Positions 50,723-59,794 of a DNA stretch of 64,000 nt are shown piece after piece. The DNA is from Seminibacterium arietis (GTDB lineage: Bacteria; Pseudomonadota; Gammaproteobacteria; Enterobacterales; Pasteurellaceae), in the NCBI RefSeq assembly GCF_042675725.1, contig NZ_JBHTJN010000008.1, forward strand, positions 62,001-126,000, written 5' to 3'. The notes under the pieces were generated by a model, which did not search any database, was not told where the DNA came from, and saw only the letters and a list, made by a program, of their open reading frames with translations. The number at the start of each line of letters is the position of its first letter. Within the stretch, counting starts at the first letter, position 1. Both the position numbers and the translations under genes were made by a program.

Positions 50723-50923
50723 TCAATGTCTCAAGGAAAGTAAAAAATTAATGGCAAGCGGAGCCAGCATTAAACAAAAAGCTAGCATAAAAACAAGCCA
50801 GCCACTGGCACGCAAGGTTATTTTTAAATCACGTTTAAAAATAACGAAGTAACTAGAAATGCCGAAACAAAGAACAACAAATAAAATTTTTACCGCATGA
50901 TACAAAGTGAACATCAATAGCAT
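50723..50923 (-). CDS. Small two-helix membrane protein, unknown
   Basis: 66 residues with two hydrophobic segments (KILFVVLCFGISSYFVIF and WLVFMLAFCLMLAPLAINFLL) separated by a basic loop KRDLKITLRAS. ATG at 50923 with AAGG about seven bases upstream. Its stop lies 6 bp from the end of the convergent plus-strand fragment. Possibly an immunity-type protein (inference). Confidence 0.5.
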   Translation of the reverse strand: MLLMFTLYHAVKILFVVLCFGISSYFVIFKRDLKITLRASGWLVFMLAFCLMLAPLAINFLLSLRH

Positions 50924-51288
50924 TAGACGACCTTAACAATAAATTTACAATGTTTTTTTATATTATAACAACAGGACTAAATAAATCTATTTTAGAGCAT
51001 ACTATTATGAATAATAATTAACCTATTATTAATTGGATGAATATAAATCATTCAACAAGATAAAACAAATAGCATTACTTCCATCTAAAGTTGGAACAAC
51101 GTGAAAATTCATACATCTTTCTTAAAATCTGCCATTCAATCCATGACTAATTAACTTTAAAAAATTTCAAAACTTGATCTTTTGTTTATTAGCTCAATTG
51201 AGAATATAGACCGTCTAACAAATTTTTGCTTTGCACTGCGTGGATAGCAATAATTGTATTTTTCCACAACAAAGTTTAACACCGCCTT
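50924..51288. other. Gene-free stretch upstream of purE
   Basis: AT-rich, with no ORF, repeat or USS that I can support. The purE control region starts at its right end. Confidence 0.5.
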
Positions 51289-51304
51289 AAGCAAACGTTT
51301 GCCC
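51289..51304 (+). promoter_or_regulatory. PurR operator of purE
   Basis: AAGCAAACGTTTGCCC contains the perfect palindromic PurR core GCAAACGTTTGC (51291-51302). It overlaps the probable -35 TTGCCC (51299-51304), which is 18 bp from a -10 TATGAT (51323-51328). Confidence 0.9.
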
Positions 51305-51360
51305 AGTTGATTTATCTTATGTTATGATGACAGTGAAATCATTAACTCATAGGAAAAATA

Positions 51361-51855
51361 ATGAAAAATCCTCAAATTGCTATCGTGATGGGGTCACAAA
51401 GTGATTGGTCAACGATGAAAGAAGCTGCGGAAATACTTGATAGTTTAACACTTAATTATCATGTAGAAATTGTTTCAGCACATAGAACCCCCGACAAATT
51501 ATTTAGTTTTGCAGAAAGTGCGGTAGAAAAAGGATACAAAGTGATCATCGCGGGAGCTGGCGGGGCGGCACACTTACCAGGTATGATCGCTGCAAAAACT
51601 GTCGCTCCTGTACTTGGCGTGCCTATAAAAAGTGCAGTATTGAACGGTATCGATAGCCTGTACTCTATCGTGCAAATGCCAAAAGGTATCCCTGTTGGTA
51701 CGTTGGCAATTGGAGCAGCTGGGGCTGCAAACGCAGCTTTACTCGCAGCTCAAATTTTAGCAATGTTTGATCAATCTATTATGGGAAAATTGAATCAATT
51801 TCGCCAACATCAAACTGACATCGTTTTAAATAATCCCGATCCTAGACTGATTTGA
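51361..51855 (+). CDS. purE: N5-CAIR mutase
   Basis: Converts N5-CAIR (from PurK) to CAIR in purine synthesis. 164 residues: MGSQSDWSTMKEAA with the catalytic SDW region, SAHRTPD with the catalytic His, and IAGAGGAAHLPGM. AGGAAAA before the ATG. Controlled by a PurR box. Its usual partner purK is at 5787-6869. Confidence 0.97.
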   Translation: MKNPQIAIVMGSQSDWSTMKEAAEILDSLTLNYHVEIVSAHRTPDKLFSFAESAVEKGYKVIIAGAGGAAHLPGMIAAKTVAPVLGVPIKSAVLNGIDSLYSIVQMPKGIPVGTLAIGAAGAANAALLAAQILAMFDQSIMGKLNQFRQHQTDIVLNNPDPRLI

Positions 51856-51864
51856 TTAATAGAG

Positions 51865-51889
51865 AAGGCATAGAAATCTATGCCTTTTT
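51865..51889. terminator. Bidirectional terminator between purE and moaE
   Basis: AAGGCATAGA (51865-51874) pairs with TCTATGCCTT (51877-51886), followed by T5 on the plus strand. Confidence 0.88.
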
Positions 51890-51914
51890 GAATAAGAATT
51901 ACTTAAAATTGAGA

Positions 51915-52370
51915 TCACGCCCATTTTTCTAATGCAATTTTATCGCTGTCATGTTGTTCAATCCAACGATTGCCTTTCGTGGTTGTTTCTTTTTTCCAAA
52001 ACGGTGCTTTACTCTTCAAAAAATCCATAATAAATTCATTAGCATGATAAGCGTCTTTACGATGAGCGGAACTCACTCCCACAAGAACAATCTCATCACC
52101 AGCTTGTAATAAACCTATTCGATGAATTACTGCAACTCGCTGAATTTGCCAGCGTTTTTGTGCTTCAGCTACAATCTCAGCAAGTGCTTTTTCAGTCATA
52201 GCAGGATAATGCTCTAAAAACAGACTAGATACTGATTCATCTAAATTAAGATCCCGCACTTTGCCAACAAAAATGACGGTTGAACCAACAGAATTCGATT
52301 CGCTCAGCCAATGATAAATTTCATTTTGATCAAAAGGCTGAGTTTGTACTGCTATTTTACTTTGAGACAT
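51915..52370 (-). CDS. moaE: Molybdopterin synthase large subunit
   Basis: With MoaD thiocarboxylate, inserts two sulfurs into cPMP to make molybdopterin. 151 residues: GSTVIFVGKVRDLN, LEHYPAMTEKALAEI, IHRIGLLQAGDEIV, and the active-site lysines in SAHRKDAYHANEFIMDFLKSKAPFWKKE (quoted in part: KSKAPFWKKE). Last gene of moaACDE, starting on the base after the moaD stop. Confidence 0.97.
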   Translation of the reverse strand: MSQSKIAVQTQPFDQNEIYHWLSESNSVGSTVIFVGKVRDLNLDESVSSLFLEHYPAMTEKALAEIVAEAQKRWQIQRVAVIHRIGLLQAGDEIVLVGVSSAHRKDAYHANEFIMDFLKSKAPFWKKETTTKGNRWIEQHDSDKIALEKWA

Positions 52371-52616
52371 TTATCCTCCCGTCACTGGAGGGAAAAATGC
52401 TATTTCATCACCTGATTTCACCGCACTTTCTAAAGGTTGTAAACGTTGATTAATTGCAACTAATAGTTTTCCTTTTTCTAGTGCTAACGCCCATTTATCC
52501 CCTTTCATTGCTAAAGCTTGACGTAAGGCTTCTGCTGTCGGAAACCTTGCTTCAATGTTTAATTCACCGATACCAATTAGCTCTCTTGTTTGAGCAAAAA
52601 ATAATACTTTCAACAT
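52371..52616 (-). CDS. moaD: Molybdopterin synthase sulfur carrier subunit
   Basis: Ubiquitin-fold protein of 81 residues ending in VTGG, the C-terminal Gly-Gly that MoeB adenylates and that carries the thiocarboxylate. N-terminus MLKVLFFAQTRELIG. Tightly packed between moaC (5-bp gap) and moaE (none). Confidence 0.96.
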   Translation of the reverse strand: MLKVLFFAQTRELIGIGELNIEARFPTAEALRQALAMKGDKWALALEKGKLLVAINQRLQPLESAVKSGDEIAFFPPVTGG

Positions 52617-52621
52617 TAAGT

Positions 52622-53101
52622 TTAAGCCTCTACTGTAAAATGCCCTGATTTTCCACCGCTCTTTTCTAATAAGCGGATCTTTTCAATACAAATATCTTTC
52701 TGCACAGCCTTGCACATATCATAAATTGTTAATGCGGCAACGCTAACTGCTGTCAGTGCTTCCATCTCCACTCCAGTTTTACCACTTAGCTTACATAAGC
52801 TTTCAATTCGCACTTGATTCGTTTCTAAAAGTGCGGTCAATTTCACTTCTACTTTTGAAAGTAATAAGGGGTGACAGAGCGGAATTAATTCCCAAGTCCG
52901 TTTTGCAGCTTGAATACCTGCTATGCGAGCTGTGGCGAACACATCACCTTTATGATGTTTACCCTCTACAATCATGGATAAAGTATCTTGTGACATTGTC
53001 ACTAATGCTTCTGCTCTCGCCTCTCGGACAGTATCTAGTTTAGTGGAGATATCCACCATATTTGCTTCACCGTTAGTATTAATGTGTGTAAATTTTGTCA
53101 T
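52622..53101 (-). CDS. moaC: Cyclic pyranopterin monophosphate synthase
   Basis: Rearranges 3',8-cyclo-GTP, made by MoaA, into cPMP. 159 residues: ANMVDISTK, IPLCHPLLLSKVEV with the catalytic His region, SGKTGVEMEALTAVSVAALTIYDM (quoted in part: KTGVEMEALTA), and the active Lys in DICIEKIRLLEKSGGKSG. Gap of 5 bp from moaA. No moaB is present in the operon. Confidence 0.97.
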   Translation of the reverse strand: MTKFTHINTNGEANMVDISTKLDTVREARAEALVTMSQDTLSMIVEGKHHKGDVFATARIAGIQAAKRTWELIPLCHPLLLSKVEVKLTALLETNQVRIESLCKLSGKTGVEMEALTAVSVAALTIYDMCKAVQKDICIEKIRLLEKSGGKSGHFTVEA

Positions 53102-53106
53102 ATTTA

Positions 53107-54123
53107 TTAACCGCCAATTGCTGCTAAGTGATTGCGAATTCCACTATTACCATTATGTAAAAAATGATGTTCTTTTTTATTTTGTAAACTAGCAAAGATC
53201 CTTGCTTTCAATAAAGGAAGTTGTTGATCAGAGTACAATAAATCTCGTAAATCAATTCCTTCTTCACCAAATAAGCACAAATGTAATTTACCTGTAGCAG
53301 AAACACGCAAACGATTACAGTTAGCACAAAAGTGACGTTCGTAAGGCATAATCAGACCAATCTCACCAACATAGTCGCTATGTCTAAATATTTTTGCAGG
53401 CCCATCTAAAGGTAGCTTTGGCTGTAATTGCCATCCAGTATGAAGCAATTTTTGTTCTAAAACTTTACCTGACAAATGATACTTTTCAAAAAATTCTTTC
53501 ATATCATTAGTTTGCATTAATTCAATAAATCGCATTTGAATTGGTTGATCTTTGATCCAAGCTAAAAATGAGTCAAAATCTTTATCATTTAAATTCTTCA
53601 TGAGAACAGAATTCACTTTGACTTTTTTATAACCAACTGTAAACGCTCGTTCAATTCCTTGCATTACATCATTAAACCTGTTAGTCCCTGTAATAGCATG
53701 AAACATTTTGGGATCAAGGCTATCCACACTCACATTGATTGATGTGATACCTGCTTGTTGCCAATCTGATACTTGAGTCGCCATTCTGTAACCATTAGTT
53801 GTTAACGCAATTTGTTTAATCTGTTCTTGCTGTGCTACGGTTTCAACAATAGATAAAAAATCTTTACGTAAAGTTGGTTCTCCACCCGTTATACGTATTT
53901 TTTTAGTGCCAAATTCAGCAAATCCATTAACTAAACGACGAATTTCATCAATATCGAGAAAGTGCGGTCGATTTGTAGTACATTTATATCCCTGAGGTAA
54001 ACAATAATTACAACGAAAATTACAAGCTTCAGTAATGGAGAGCCGTAAATAATGATACTCACGCTGAAAAGAATCAATTAAGCGATCTTCACTTATATTT
54101 TTAACAAAGATTGGTTGTTGCAT
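53107..54123 (-). CDS. moaA: GTP 3',8-cyclase (radical SAM)
   Basis: First step of molybdenum-cofactor synthesis. The start is the ATG at 54123 (MQQPIFVKN) with AAAGGTG upstream; the open frame to 54204 runs through the structured leader. 338 residues: radical-SAM cluster CNFRCNYC (near 31-38), C-terminal second cluster CANCNRLRVSATGKLHLC and the terminal GG needed for activity. First gene of moaACDE. Confidence 0.96.
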   Translation of the reverse strand: MQQPIFVKNISEDRLIDSFQREYHYLRLSITEACNFRCNYCLPQGYKCTTNRPHFLDIDEIRRLVNGFAEFGTKKIRITGGEPTLRKDFLSIVETVAQQEQIKQIALTTNGYRMATQVSDWQQAGITSINVSVDSLDPKMFHAITGTNRFNDVMQGIERAFTVGYKKVKVNSVLMKNLNDKDFDSFLAWIKDQPIQMRFIELMQTNDMKEFFEKYHLSGKVLEQKLLHTGWQLQPKLPLDGPAKIFRHSDYVGEIGLIMPYERHFCANCNRLRVSATGKLHLCLFGEEGIDLRDLLYSDQQLPLLKARIFASLQNKKEHHFLHNGNSGIRNHLAAIGG

Positions 54124-54255
54124 TATACACCTTTCTAAAATACGAGAGGATAAATCGTTTCCAATTTTATCCTTGAGCAGTATAAATACTACTGGCATTG
54201 CCACCTTGTTTTTATAAAAACTAAAAAGTTAGGTAAACAAGCTCGGAGTCATGCG
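54124..54255 (-). promoter_or_regulatory. Structured moaA leader, candidate Moco RNA motif
   Basis: On the minus strand, before moaA: TGGC-AAT-GCCA, an 8-bp stem AGTAGTAT/ATACTGCT (one U-G), and GGATAAA/TTTATCC just before the AAAGGTG ribosome site, preceded by ACTCCGAGC. The Moco RNA motif is known upstream of moaA in gammaproteobacteria. I infer it from position and hairpins and have not checked the consensus. Confidence 0.5.
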
Positions 54256-54392
54256 TAATATTGCGTTAATTCTAATATAAAGCGTTTATCTACGCTATCA
54301 TTTTTGATATAAATTTCCTTAAAAATCAATTATATAAAAAAATACATAACGATATTTTATAGCAATTTGAGAGAGTAAATTGATTTATTTGA

Positions 54393-54420
54393 TTGGCTTT
54401 AAAATACAAGTGAGTATAAT
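54393..54420 (+). promoter_or_regulatory. Promoter of the yvcK-like gene
   Basis: -35 TTGGCT (54393-54398), 16-bp spacer, perfect -10 TATAAT (54415-54420). Confidence 0.65.
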
Positions 54421-54458
54421 GAGGCTATTGAAATCACTACAAAATAAAAGAGGATGAA

Positions 54459-55385
54459 ATGACTAACTCTCGCCCTTATACCAGTCATAAAAATCTTGAT
54501 AAAATAAAAAAAATAGTCGCAATTGGTGGTGGACATGGTTTAGGACGTGTTATGTCGGCATTGAGTTTCATGGAAGAACGTTTAACTGCGATTGTAGCAA
54601 CCACAGATAATGGTGGTTCTACAGGGCGAATTCGTAGAGAACAAGGCGGTATTGCGTGGGGAGATTTACGTAATTGTCTCAATCAAATCATTACTGAACC
54701 CAGCACAGCCTCTGCATTATTTGAATACCGTTTTTCTGGTAGCGGTGAGCTAGCAGGACATAACCTTGGTAATTTAATGCTCAAAGCTCTAGAGAATATG
54801 CACATTCGCCCCACAGATGCGGTAAATTTAATTCGTGATTTGCTTAGAGTGAAATCTTTTATTATTCCCATGTCAGAACATTCAGTGCATTTAGCTGCAA
54901 CATTACCATCAGGTAATGGTATTGTTGGGGAAGTCGATATTGATAATCTAGCAGAATTACCTAAATCTGTATTTTTGGTTCCGTTAGTAAAGGCAACTCC
55001 CGAAGCTATAACCGCACTTCAACAAGCTGAAATCATTTTGTTTGGACCTGGTAGCTTTTTCACAAGTATTCTTCCTCCTATTCTATTGCCTGAAATTGCT
55101 GAAACTTTGAAACAAAGTGTAGCAAAAAAAATATTCATTGATAATCTTGGCGTAGAACATAGCCCTGCAGCAGAGCTTTCTTTATCGGCTCGAGTTGATT
55201 GGATCAATCGTACTGTAGGTAAAGATATTATTGATGGAGCAATTGTACAACATGATACTGTAGAAAAAATATTTACTGATAGAATAAACGTTATTGCACG
55301 TCGTTTAAACGATGATAATATTAACTACCGTCATGATCGCACTTTATTATGTAAAGCAATTGATGATCTACTAGAAACATTATAG
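54459..55385 (+). CDS. Gluconeogenesis factor YvcK/YbhK family (CofD-like)
   Basis: Family member needed for growth on gluconeogenic carbon sources and for cell shape in Bacillus; binds UDP-sugars there. 308 residues: nucleotide-type loop VAIGGGHGLGRVMSAL (near 20), TTDNGGSTGRIRREQGG, HNLGNLMLKAL, ILFGPGSFFTSILPPIL and IFIDNLG. AGAGGATG precedes the ATG. Monocistronic, convergent with uvrD. Confidence 0.92.
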   Translation: MTNSRPYTSHKNLDKIKKIVAIGGGHGLGRVMSALSFMEERLTAIVATTDNGGSTGRIRREQGGIAWGDLRNCLNQIITEPSTASALFEYRFSGSGELAGHNLGNLMLKALENMHIRPTDAVNLIRDLLRVKSFIIPMSEHSVHLAATLPSGNGIVGEVDIDNLAELPKSVFLVPLVKATPEAITALQQAEIILFGPGSFFTSILPPILLPEIAETLKQSVAKKIFIDNLGVEHSPAAELSLSARVDWINRTVGKDIIDGAIVQHDTVEKIFTDRINVIARRLNDDNINYRHDRTLLCKAIDDLLETL

Positions 55386-55447
55386 CTTATTCATTTTTGC
55401 AATAGAAAATTGAGCAATATTACTCGATTTTTAACATCGGTGATTAA

Positions 55448-57637
55448 TCAAAACAATTTTTCTAATTTTGCTAAGGAAGCAATCAACCATTTTATCCCCT
55501 GACCTTGGAAAGCAATTTGAAGCCGAGTATTATTTTCAGAACCTTCAATATTGATGATTGTCCCTGTTCCAAATTTAGCATGCTTGACCTTTTGCCCCAC
55601 CTTCCAATCGGATAATTCGTTTTCTATGAAAAGTCTATTAGTACTGACCGCACTTCTATTATAAGCTCGACGAACCGTTCCTCGTAAACGCACAGCTTGA
55701 ATATTGGCTTCGGGTAACTCGGCAATAAAACGAGAAGGAAAATGTTTTTCTTCTTTTGCATATAAACGACGATTTTCTGCATAGCAAAGCGTTAATTTTT
55801 TCTTTGCTCTAGTAATACCTACGTAAGCTAATCGACGTTCTTCTTCCAATTGTTGTGGTATTTCTAAAGATTGAAAGCTTGGGAAAATACCATCTTCCAT
55901 ACCAATAATAAATACTCGATCAAACTCTAATCCTTTTGCTGAATGCAAGGTCATCATTTGTACTGAGCTTTCATGCACAGAAGCTTGTTCTTCACCAGCC
56001 TCAAGAGAAGCGTGAGTGAGAAAAGCCGTTAAATCAGACATATCTTCTGCATCAGTAGGTTTAACAAATTCTTTTGCTGCAGTAACTAACTCTTCTAAGT
56101 TTTCAATTCGAACTTCGCCTTTTTCACCTTTCTCTTGTTGATACATTTGATATAAACCAGAATGTTTGATGACAAAATCCGTTTGAGCAAACAGCGGCAT
56201 TTCTGATGTATCTTGTTCTAGTGAATTAATTAATTCTATGAAACGAAAAAGTGCAGTAGCAGCACGGCTAGCCAACATATTTTCATTAATTGCGAGTTGA
56301 GTTGCCTGCCATAAAGTGATTTGCCGTTCTCTTGTCAACGTTCTTAATACATCAAGAGTACGCTCCCCAAGACCTCTTAGCGGAGTATTAACGATACGCT
56401 CAAAAGCAGCATCGTCTTGGCGGTTAGCAATTAAACGTAAATATGCTAATGCATCTTTAATTTCCTGACGTTCGAAAAAGCGTAATCCACCGTAAATACG
56501 ATAAGGGATATTTGAACGAATTAAAGCATCTTCAATAACACGAGATAATCTATTGCTACGATATAAGATAGCACAATCATCTAATTTTCCGCCTTCATCT
56601 AGCCATAAGTTAATTTGTGATGCTACAAATAAAGCTTCGTCTAGCTCATTAAACGCTGCATAAATTTCTACAGGCTCGCCTTTTTCTCCCGCTGTCCAAA
56701 GATTTTTTCCTAAGCGTTTTTCATTATTGGCAATCAACTGATTTGCACTCTGTAAAATATTTTCTGTAGAACGATAATTCTGCTCTAAAATAATCTTTTT
56801 AACTTTTTGAAAATCCTGTAAAAAATGGTGAATATTTTCTACTTTAGCACCACGCCAACCATAGATAGATTGATCATCATCGCCAACAATCATCAACTTT
56901 GCACTATCACCTGCTAATAATTTAATCCAAGCATATTGAATTTTATTAGTATCTTGAAATTCATCAATTAAAATATGTTGAAAACGTTGTTGATAGCGCT
57001 GAAGAATAACTGGTTTGCTCTCTAATAATTTATATGCTCGCAATAGCAATTCTGAGAAATCAACTAAACCAGAACGATCACAAACATCTTGATAAATTTG
57101 GTAAATTCTAACCCACTGTTTTTCTTGAGGATCATTATAATGCTCAATTTGGTTTGGTCTTAACCCTTCTTCTTTTTTATGATTGATATACCAGCAGGCT
57201 TGTTTAGGTGGAAAATTATGTTCATCATAGTGGTGTAGCTTCATTAAACGCTTGACTAACCTTAACTGATCTTCACTATCCAAAATTTGAAAATCTTGTG
57301 GTAGCTTTGCATCAAGGTAATGTGATCGTAATAAACGATGTGCAATACTGTGAAACGTACCAACCCACATGCCAAATAAATTAGGTTGCGAATATTGTGC
57401 TAGTGTAGATTCAATACGATGTCGCATCTCCGCCGCAGCTTTATTTGTGAAAGTAACTGCCATAATGCTACTTTCGGAAATGTTTTCTACTGCAATCAAC
57501 CAAGCTATACGATAAGTTAAAACTCGAGTTTTACCACTTCCCGCTCCAGCCAATACTAAATAGTTACCTAAAGGAGCAGACACTGCTTCACGCTGACGAT
57601 CATTTAATCCATTGAGTAATTCTGAAATATCCATCAC
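55448..57637 (-). CDS. uvrD: DNA helicase II
   Basis: Superfamily 1A 3'-5' helicase in mismatch and nucleotide-excision repair. 729 residues: Q motif LNDRQREAVSAP, Walker A GAGSGKT (near 33), motif II LIDEFQDTN, motif III DDDQSIYGWRGA, motif V HSAKGLEFDRVF, motif VI YVGITRAKKKL, and the C-terminal Tudor-like tail VGQKVKHAKFGTGTI. Full length relative to E. coli UvrD (720). Confidence 0.97.
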   Translation of the reverse strand: MMDISELLNGLNDRQREAVSAPLGNYLVLAGAGSGKTRVLTYRIAWLIAVENISESSIMAVTFTNKAAAEMRHRIESTLAQYSQPNLFGMWVGTFHSIAHRLLRSHYLDAKLPQDFQILDSEDQLRLVKRLMKLHHYDEHNFPPKQACWYINHKKEEGLRPNQIEHYNDPQEKQWVRIYQIYQDVCDRSGLVDFSELLLRAYKLLESKPVILQRYQQRFQHILIDEFQDTNKIQYAWIKLLAGDSAKLMIVGDDDQSIYGWRGAKVENIHHFLQDFQKVKKIILEQNYRSTENILQSANQLIANNEKRLGKNLWTAGEKGEPVEIYAAFNELDEALFVASQINLWLDEGGKLDDCAILYRSNRLSRVIEDALIRSNIPYRIYGGLRFFERQEIKDALAYLRLIANRQDDAAFERIVNTPLRGLGERTLDVLRTLTRERQITLWQATQLAINENMLASRAATALFRFIELINSLEQDTSEMPLFAQTDFVIKHSGLYQMYQQEKGEKGEVRIENLEELVTAAKEFVKPTDAEDMSDLTAFLTHASLEAGEEQASVHESSVQMMTLHSAKGLEFDRVFIIGMEDGIFPSFQSLEIPQQLEEERRLAYVGITRAKKKLTLCYAENRRLYAKEEKHFPSRFIAELPEANIQAVRLRGTVRRAYNRSAVSTNRLFIENELSDWKVGQKVKHAKFGTGTIINIEGSENNTRLQIAFQGQGIKWLIASLAKLEKLF

Positions 57638-57721
57638 ATCACCACTGTTTTTTTATACAGCAACATTATAATCAATTTTAGTTCAAATGCAATAAGACAA
57701 AAATTATGTGACATTTCACTG

Positions 57722-58807
57722 TCACATAATTTGAATGTGAACTGTGACTTCCTCTCGATCATGATACAGTTGTTTTGCCTGTATTTTCACTTTAAATCCT
57801 TTTTCATCAAGAATGGTTTCAATATAACTTAAACACTTTTGTACTTCTTGATAACGTTTTTTCATTGGTAATTTTAAATTAAAGATACTTTCTTTACACC
57901 AACCATAACTAAACCACTTTGCAATAAGAGTAATCACACGACTAGGTTGCTCTACCATATCGCATACCAACCAATGAATTTTTTTACGTTTTGGAGGATG
58001 AAATTTAAAACCATCTTCAGCACAATGTTCAATACGCCCAGTCTCATGCAAGCTTGATGCCATTTTGCCATGATCAACAGCATAAACAAACAAGCCTCGT
58101 TTCACTAGCTGATAAGTCCACCCACCAGGACAAGCACCTAAATCTACAGCATACATTTCTTGGTTGAAATGCAGATGTTCTTTTTCTTTAGGAATAAAAG
58201 TTCGGATAGCTTCTTCCAGCTTAAGTGTTGAGCGACTAGGTGCTTCTACAGGAAATTTTAACCGCAAAATTCCCATAAAATAGGGAGCATGATGTTGGTT
58301 ATAAGAATAACCGATATAACAATTATTTGGTTGAATGAAAAAAATATGCAAAGTTAGACCGCACTTTAATTGTTTATTAGATACTAACCATCCTTGTTTT
58401 TTCATTGCATTTCGCATAGGTACTGTAAATTTACGACAAAATGTTAAAAGCTCTTTCGCTTCATTAGTATCTGCTGTTTCCACCCATAGTTCAGTACTCT
58501 TAGTCAGATCAAGTGCGGTATTATTTTTATATTTTTCGATAATAGGAGTAATGCGATCTTGGGGATTTAAAGAAGATAATAAATCAGATACTACTATCAT
58601 TTGACGAGCAAAAATTAGTTGTTGTATAGATAATTGTTGTGCTAACCAATCAGCTTCAGACTCTTGATAGCATTCAAATAACAAATAACCACTGTTTTCT
58701 ACTACTCTAGCAAAACCAAACACGCCCAATGCACTAGATTTTTCCGTTATTTCTGCAGCAAGCTCTTTTTCAAAACCTGCTCGACAATACAAAAGTAGAC
58801 TATTCAT
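57722..58807 (-). CDS. rlmM: 23S rRNA C2498 2'-O-methyltransferase
   Basis: 361 residues from the ATG at 58807 (MNSLLLYCRAGFEKELAAEI); the open frame to 58837 overlaps gcvA further and adds residues not in the family. N-terminal THUMP-like domain, C-terminal Rossmann methyltransferase with DLGACPGGWTYQL (near 220) and WLVCDMVEQP. The start overlaps the gcvA stop by 8 bp, suggesting translational coupling. Confidence 0.94.
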   Translation of the reverse strand: MNSLLLYCRAGFEKELAAEITEKSSALGVFGFARVVENSGYLLFECYQESEADWLAQQLSIQQLIFARQMIVVSDLLSSLNPQDRITPIIEKYKNNTALDLTKSTELWVETADTNEAKELLTFCRKFTVPMRNAMKKQGWLVSNKQLKCGLTLHIFFIQPNNCYIGYSYNQHHAPYFMGILRLKFPVEAPSRSTLKLEEAIRTFIPKEKEHLHFNQEMYAVDLGACPGGWTYQLVKRGLFVYAVDHGKMASSLHETGRIEHCAEDGFKFHPPKRKKIHWLVCDMVEQPSRVITLIAKWFSYGWCKESIFNLKLPMKKRYQEVQKCLSYIETILDEKGFKVKIQAKQLYHDREEVTVHIQIM

Positions 58808-59702
58808 TTGTATTACCTTGCTTTTGTTTGATTGCACTCATAATCCAATTTCGAAAAGCCACGATTTGTGGATTATTTGCTTGTTCAGGATAATTTACAA
58901 CATAAAAAGACTTCGGATCTTTTAACACCGTTGGTAAAGCTATTTGCAAGTCCCCATTATCCACTTCCTGCTGTGCCAATAATTTATTTGCCAGTACAAT
59001 TCCTTGTCCATGTATTGCGGCTTGCAACGCCATAAATGTATGACTAAAAAGAGGACCATGTTGAATATTCATACCTTCTAATTGCAAATAATCAGTCATT
59101 GTTCGCCAATTATCATAAGTGTGAATATGAATGAGAACATGATTATGTAAATCTTCTGCCGACAAGAGCGGTTGTTTTTCCAACAATTTTGGAGAAGCTA
59201 ACACCAGTAGCTCTTCCTCTACTAACTTTTCTACTTGCAAATTATCCCAATGCCCGCGTCCATAATAAATTGCGACATCAACATCTTTACTCAATGCACC
59301 TTCATCTTGATCAACACCTTTTAAGCGAACTTCTATATCAGGATATAATTTATTAAATTCACTCAAATGTGGAACAAGCCATTGAATCCCAAAAGTTTGC
59401 GGTACACTGATTGTTAAATGTTTTTCATTTACTTGTGCAAGCAATTTGTTTGTTGCTTCAGACAAACGTTGCAAAATTTTACTTATATCTAAAAAATAAG
59501 CCTTGCCTGCATCCGTAAGCTCTAACGAACGATTTTTACGCTTAAATAACTCAATACCTAAAAAATCTTCTAGCAACTTTATCTGGTGACTAACCGCTGC
59601 TTGAGTCACAAAAAGTTCATCTGCTGCTTTAGTAAAGCTTAAATGACGAGCAGAACATTCAAAAGCCTTCAATGAATTCAAAGGAGGCAAACGTTTATAC
59701 AT
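58800..59702 (-). CDS. gcvA: Glycine cleavage system regulator GcvA (LysR family)
   Basis: LysR-type regulator; in E. coli it activates gcvTHP with glycine and transcribes gcvB divergently. 300 residues; N-terminal HTH LPPLNSLKAFECSARHLSF … AADELFVTQAAVSHQIKLLE (quoted in part) is very close to E. coli GcvA, followed by the ligand-binding domain. The divergent neighbour is gcvB, confirming identity by context. rlmM is coupled downstream. Confidence 0.96.
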   Translation of the reverse strand: MYKRLPPLNSLKAFECSARHLSFTKAADELFVTQAAVSHQIKLLEDFLGIELFKRKNRSLELTDAGKAYFLDISKILQRLSEATNKLLAQVNEKHLTISVPQTFGIQWLVPHLSEFNKLYPDIEVRLKGVDQDEGALSKDVDVAIYYGRGHWDNLQVEKLVEEELLVLASPKLLEKQPLLSAEDLHNHVLIHIHTYDNWRTMTDYLQLEGMNIQHGPLFSHTFMALQAAIHGQGIVLANKLLAQQEVDNGDLQIALPTVLKDPKSFYVVNYPEQANNPQIVAFRNWIMSAIKQKQGNTNE

Positions 59703-59794
59703 AAAAGATCCTATTAAAAAACATTATCTTTTGATAACCCATTGATCTCAGATTAGTTTTTTTTATATCTGTAATAAAAAAATATACCTTGTGG

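Noticed and set aside
54124..54204. Twenty-seven-residue N-terminal extension of MoaA
   Set aside because: The sequence is the hairpin-rich leader; the conserved protein starts at the ATG at 54123 behind AAAGGTG.
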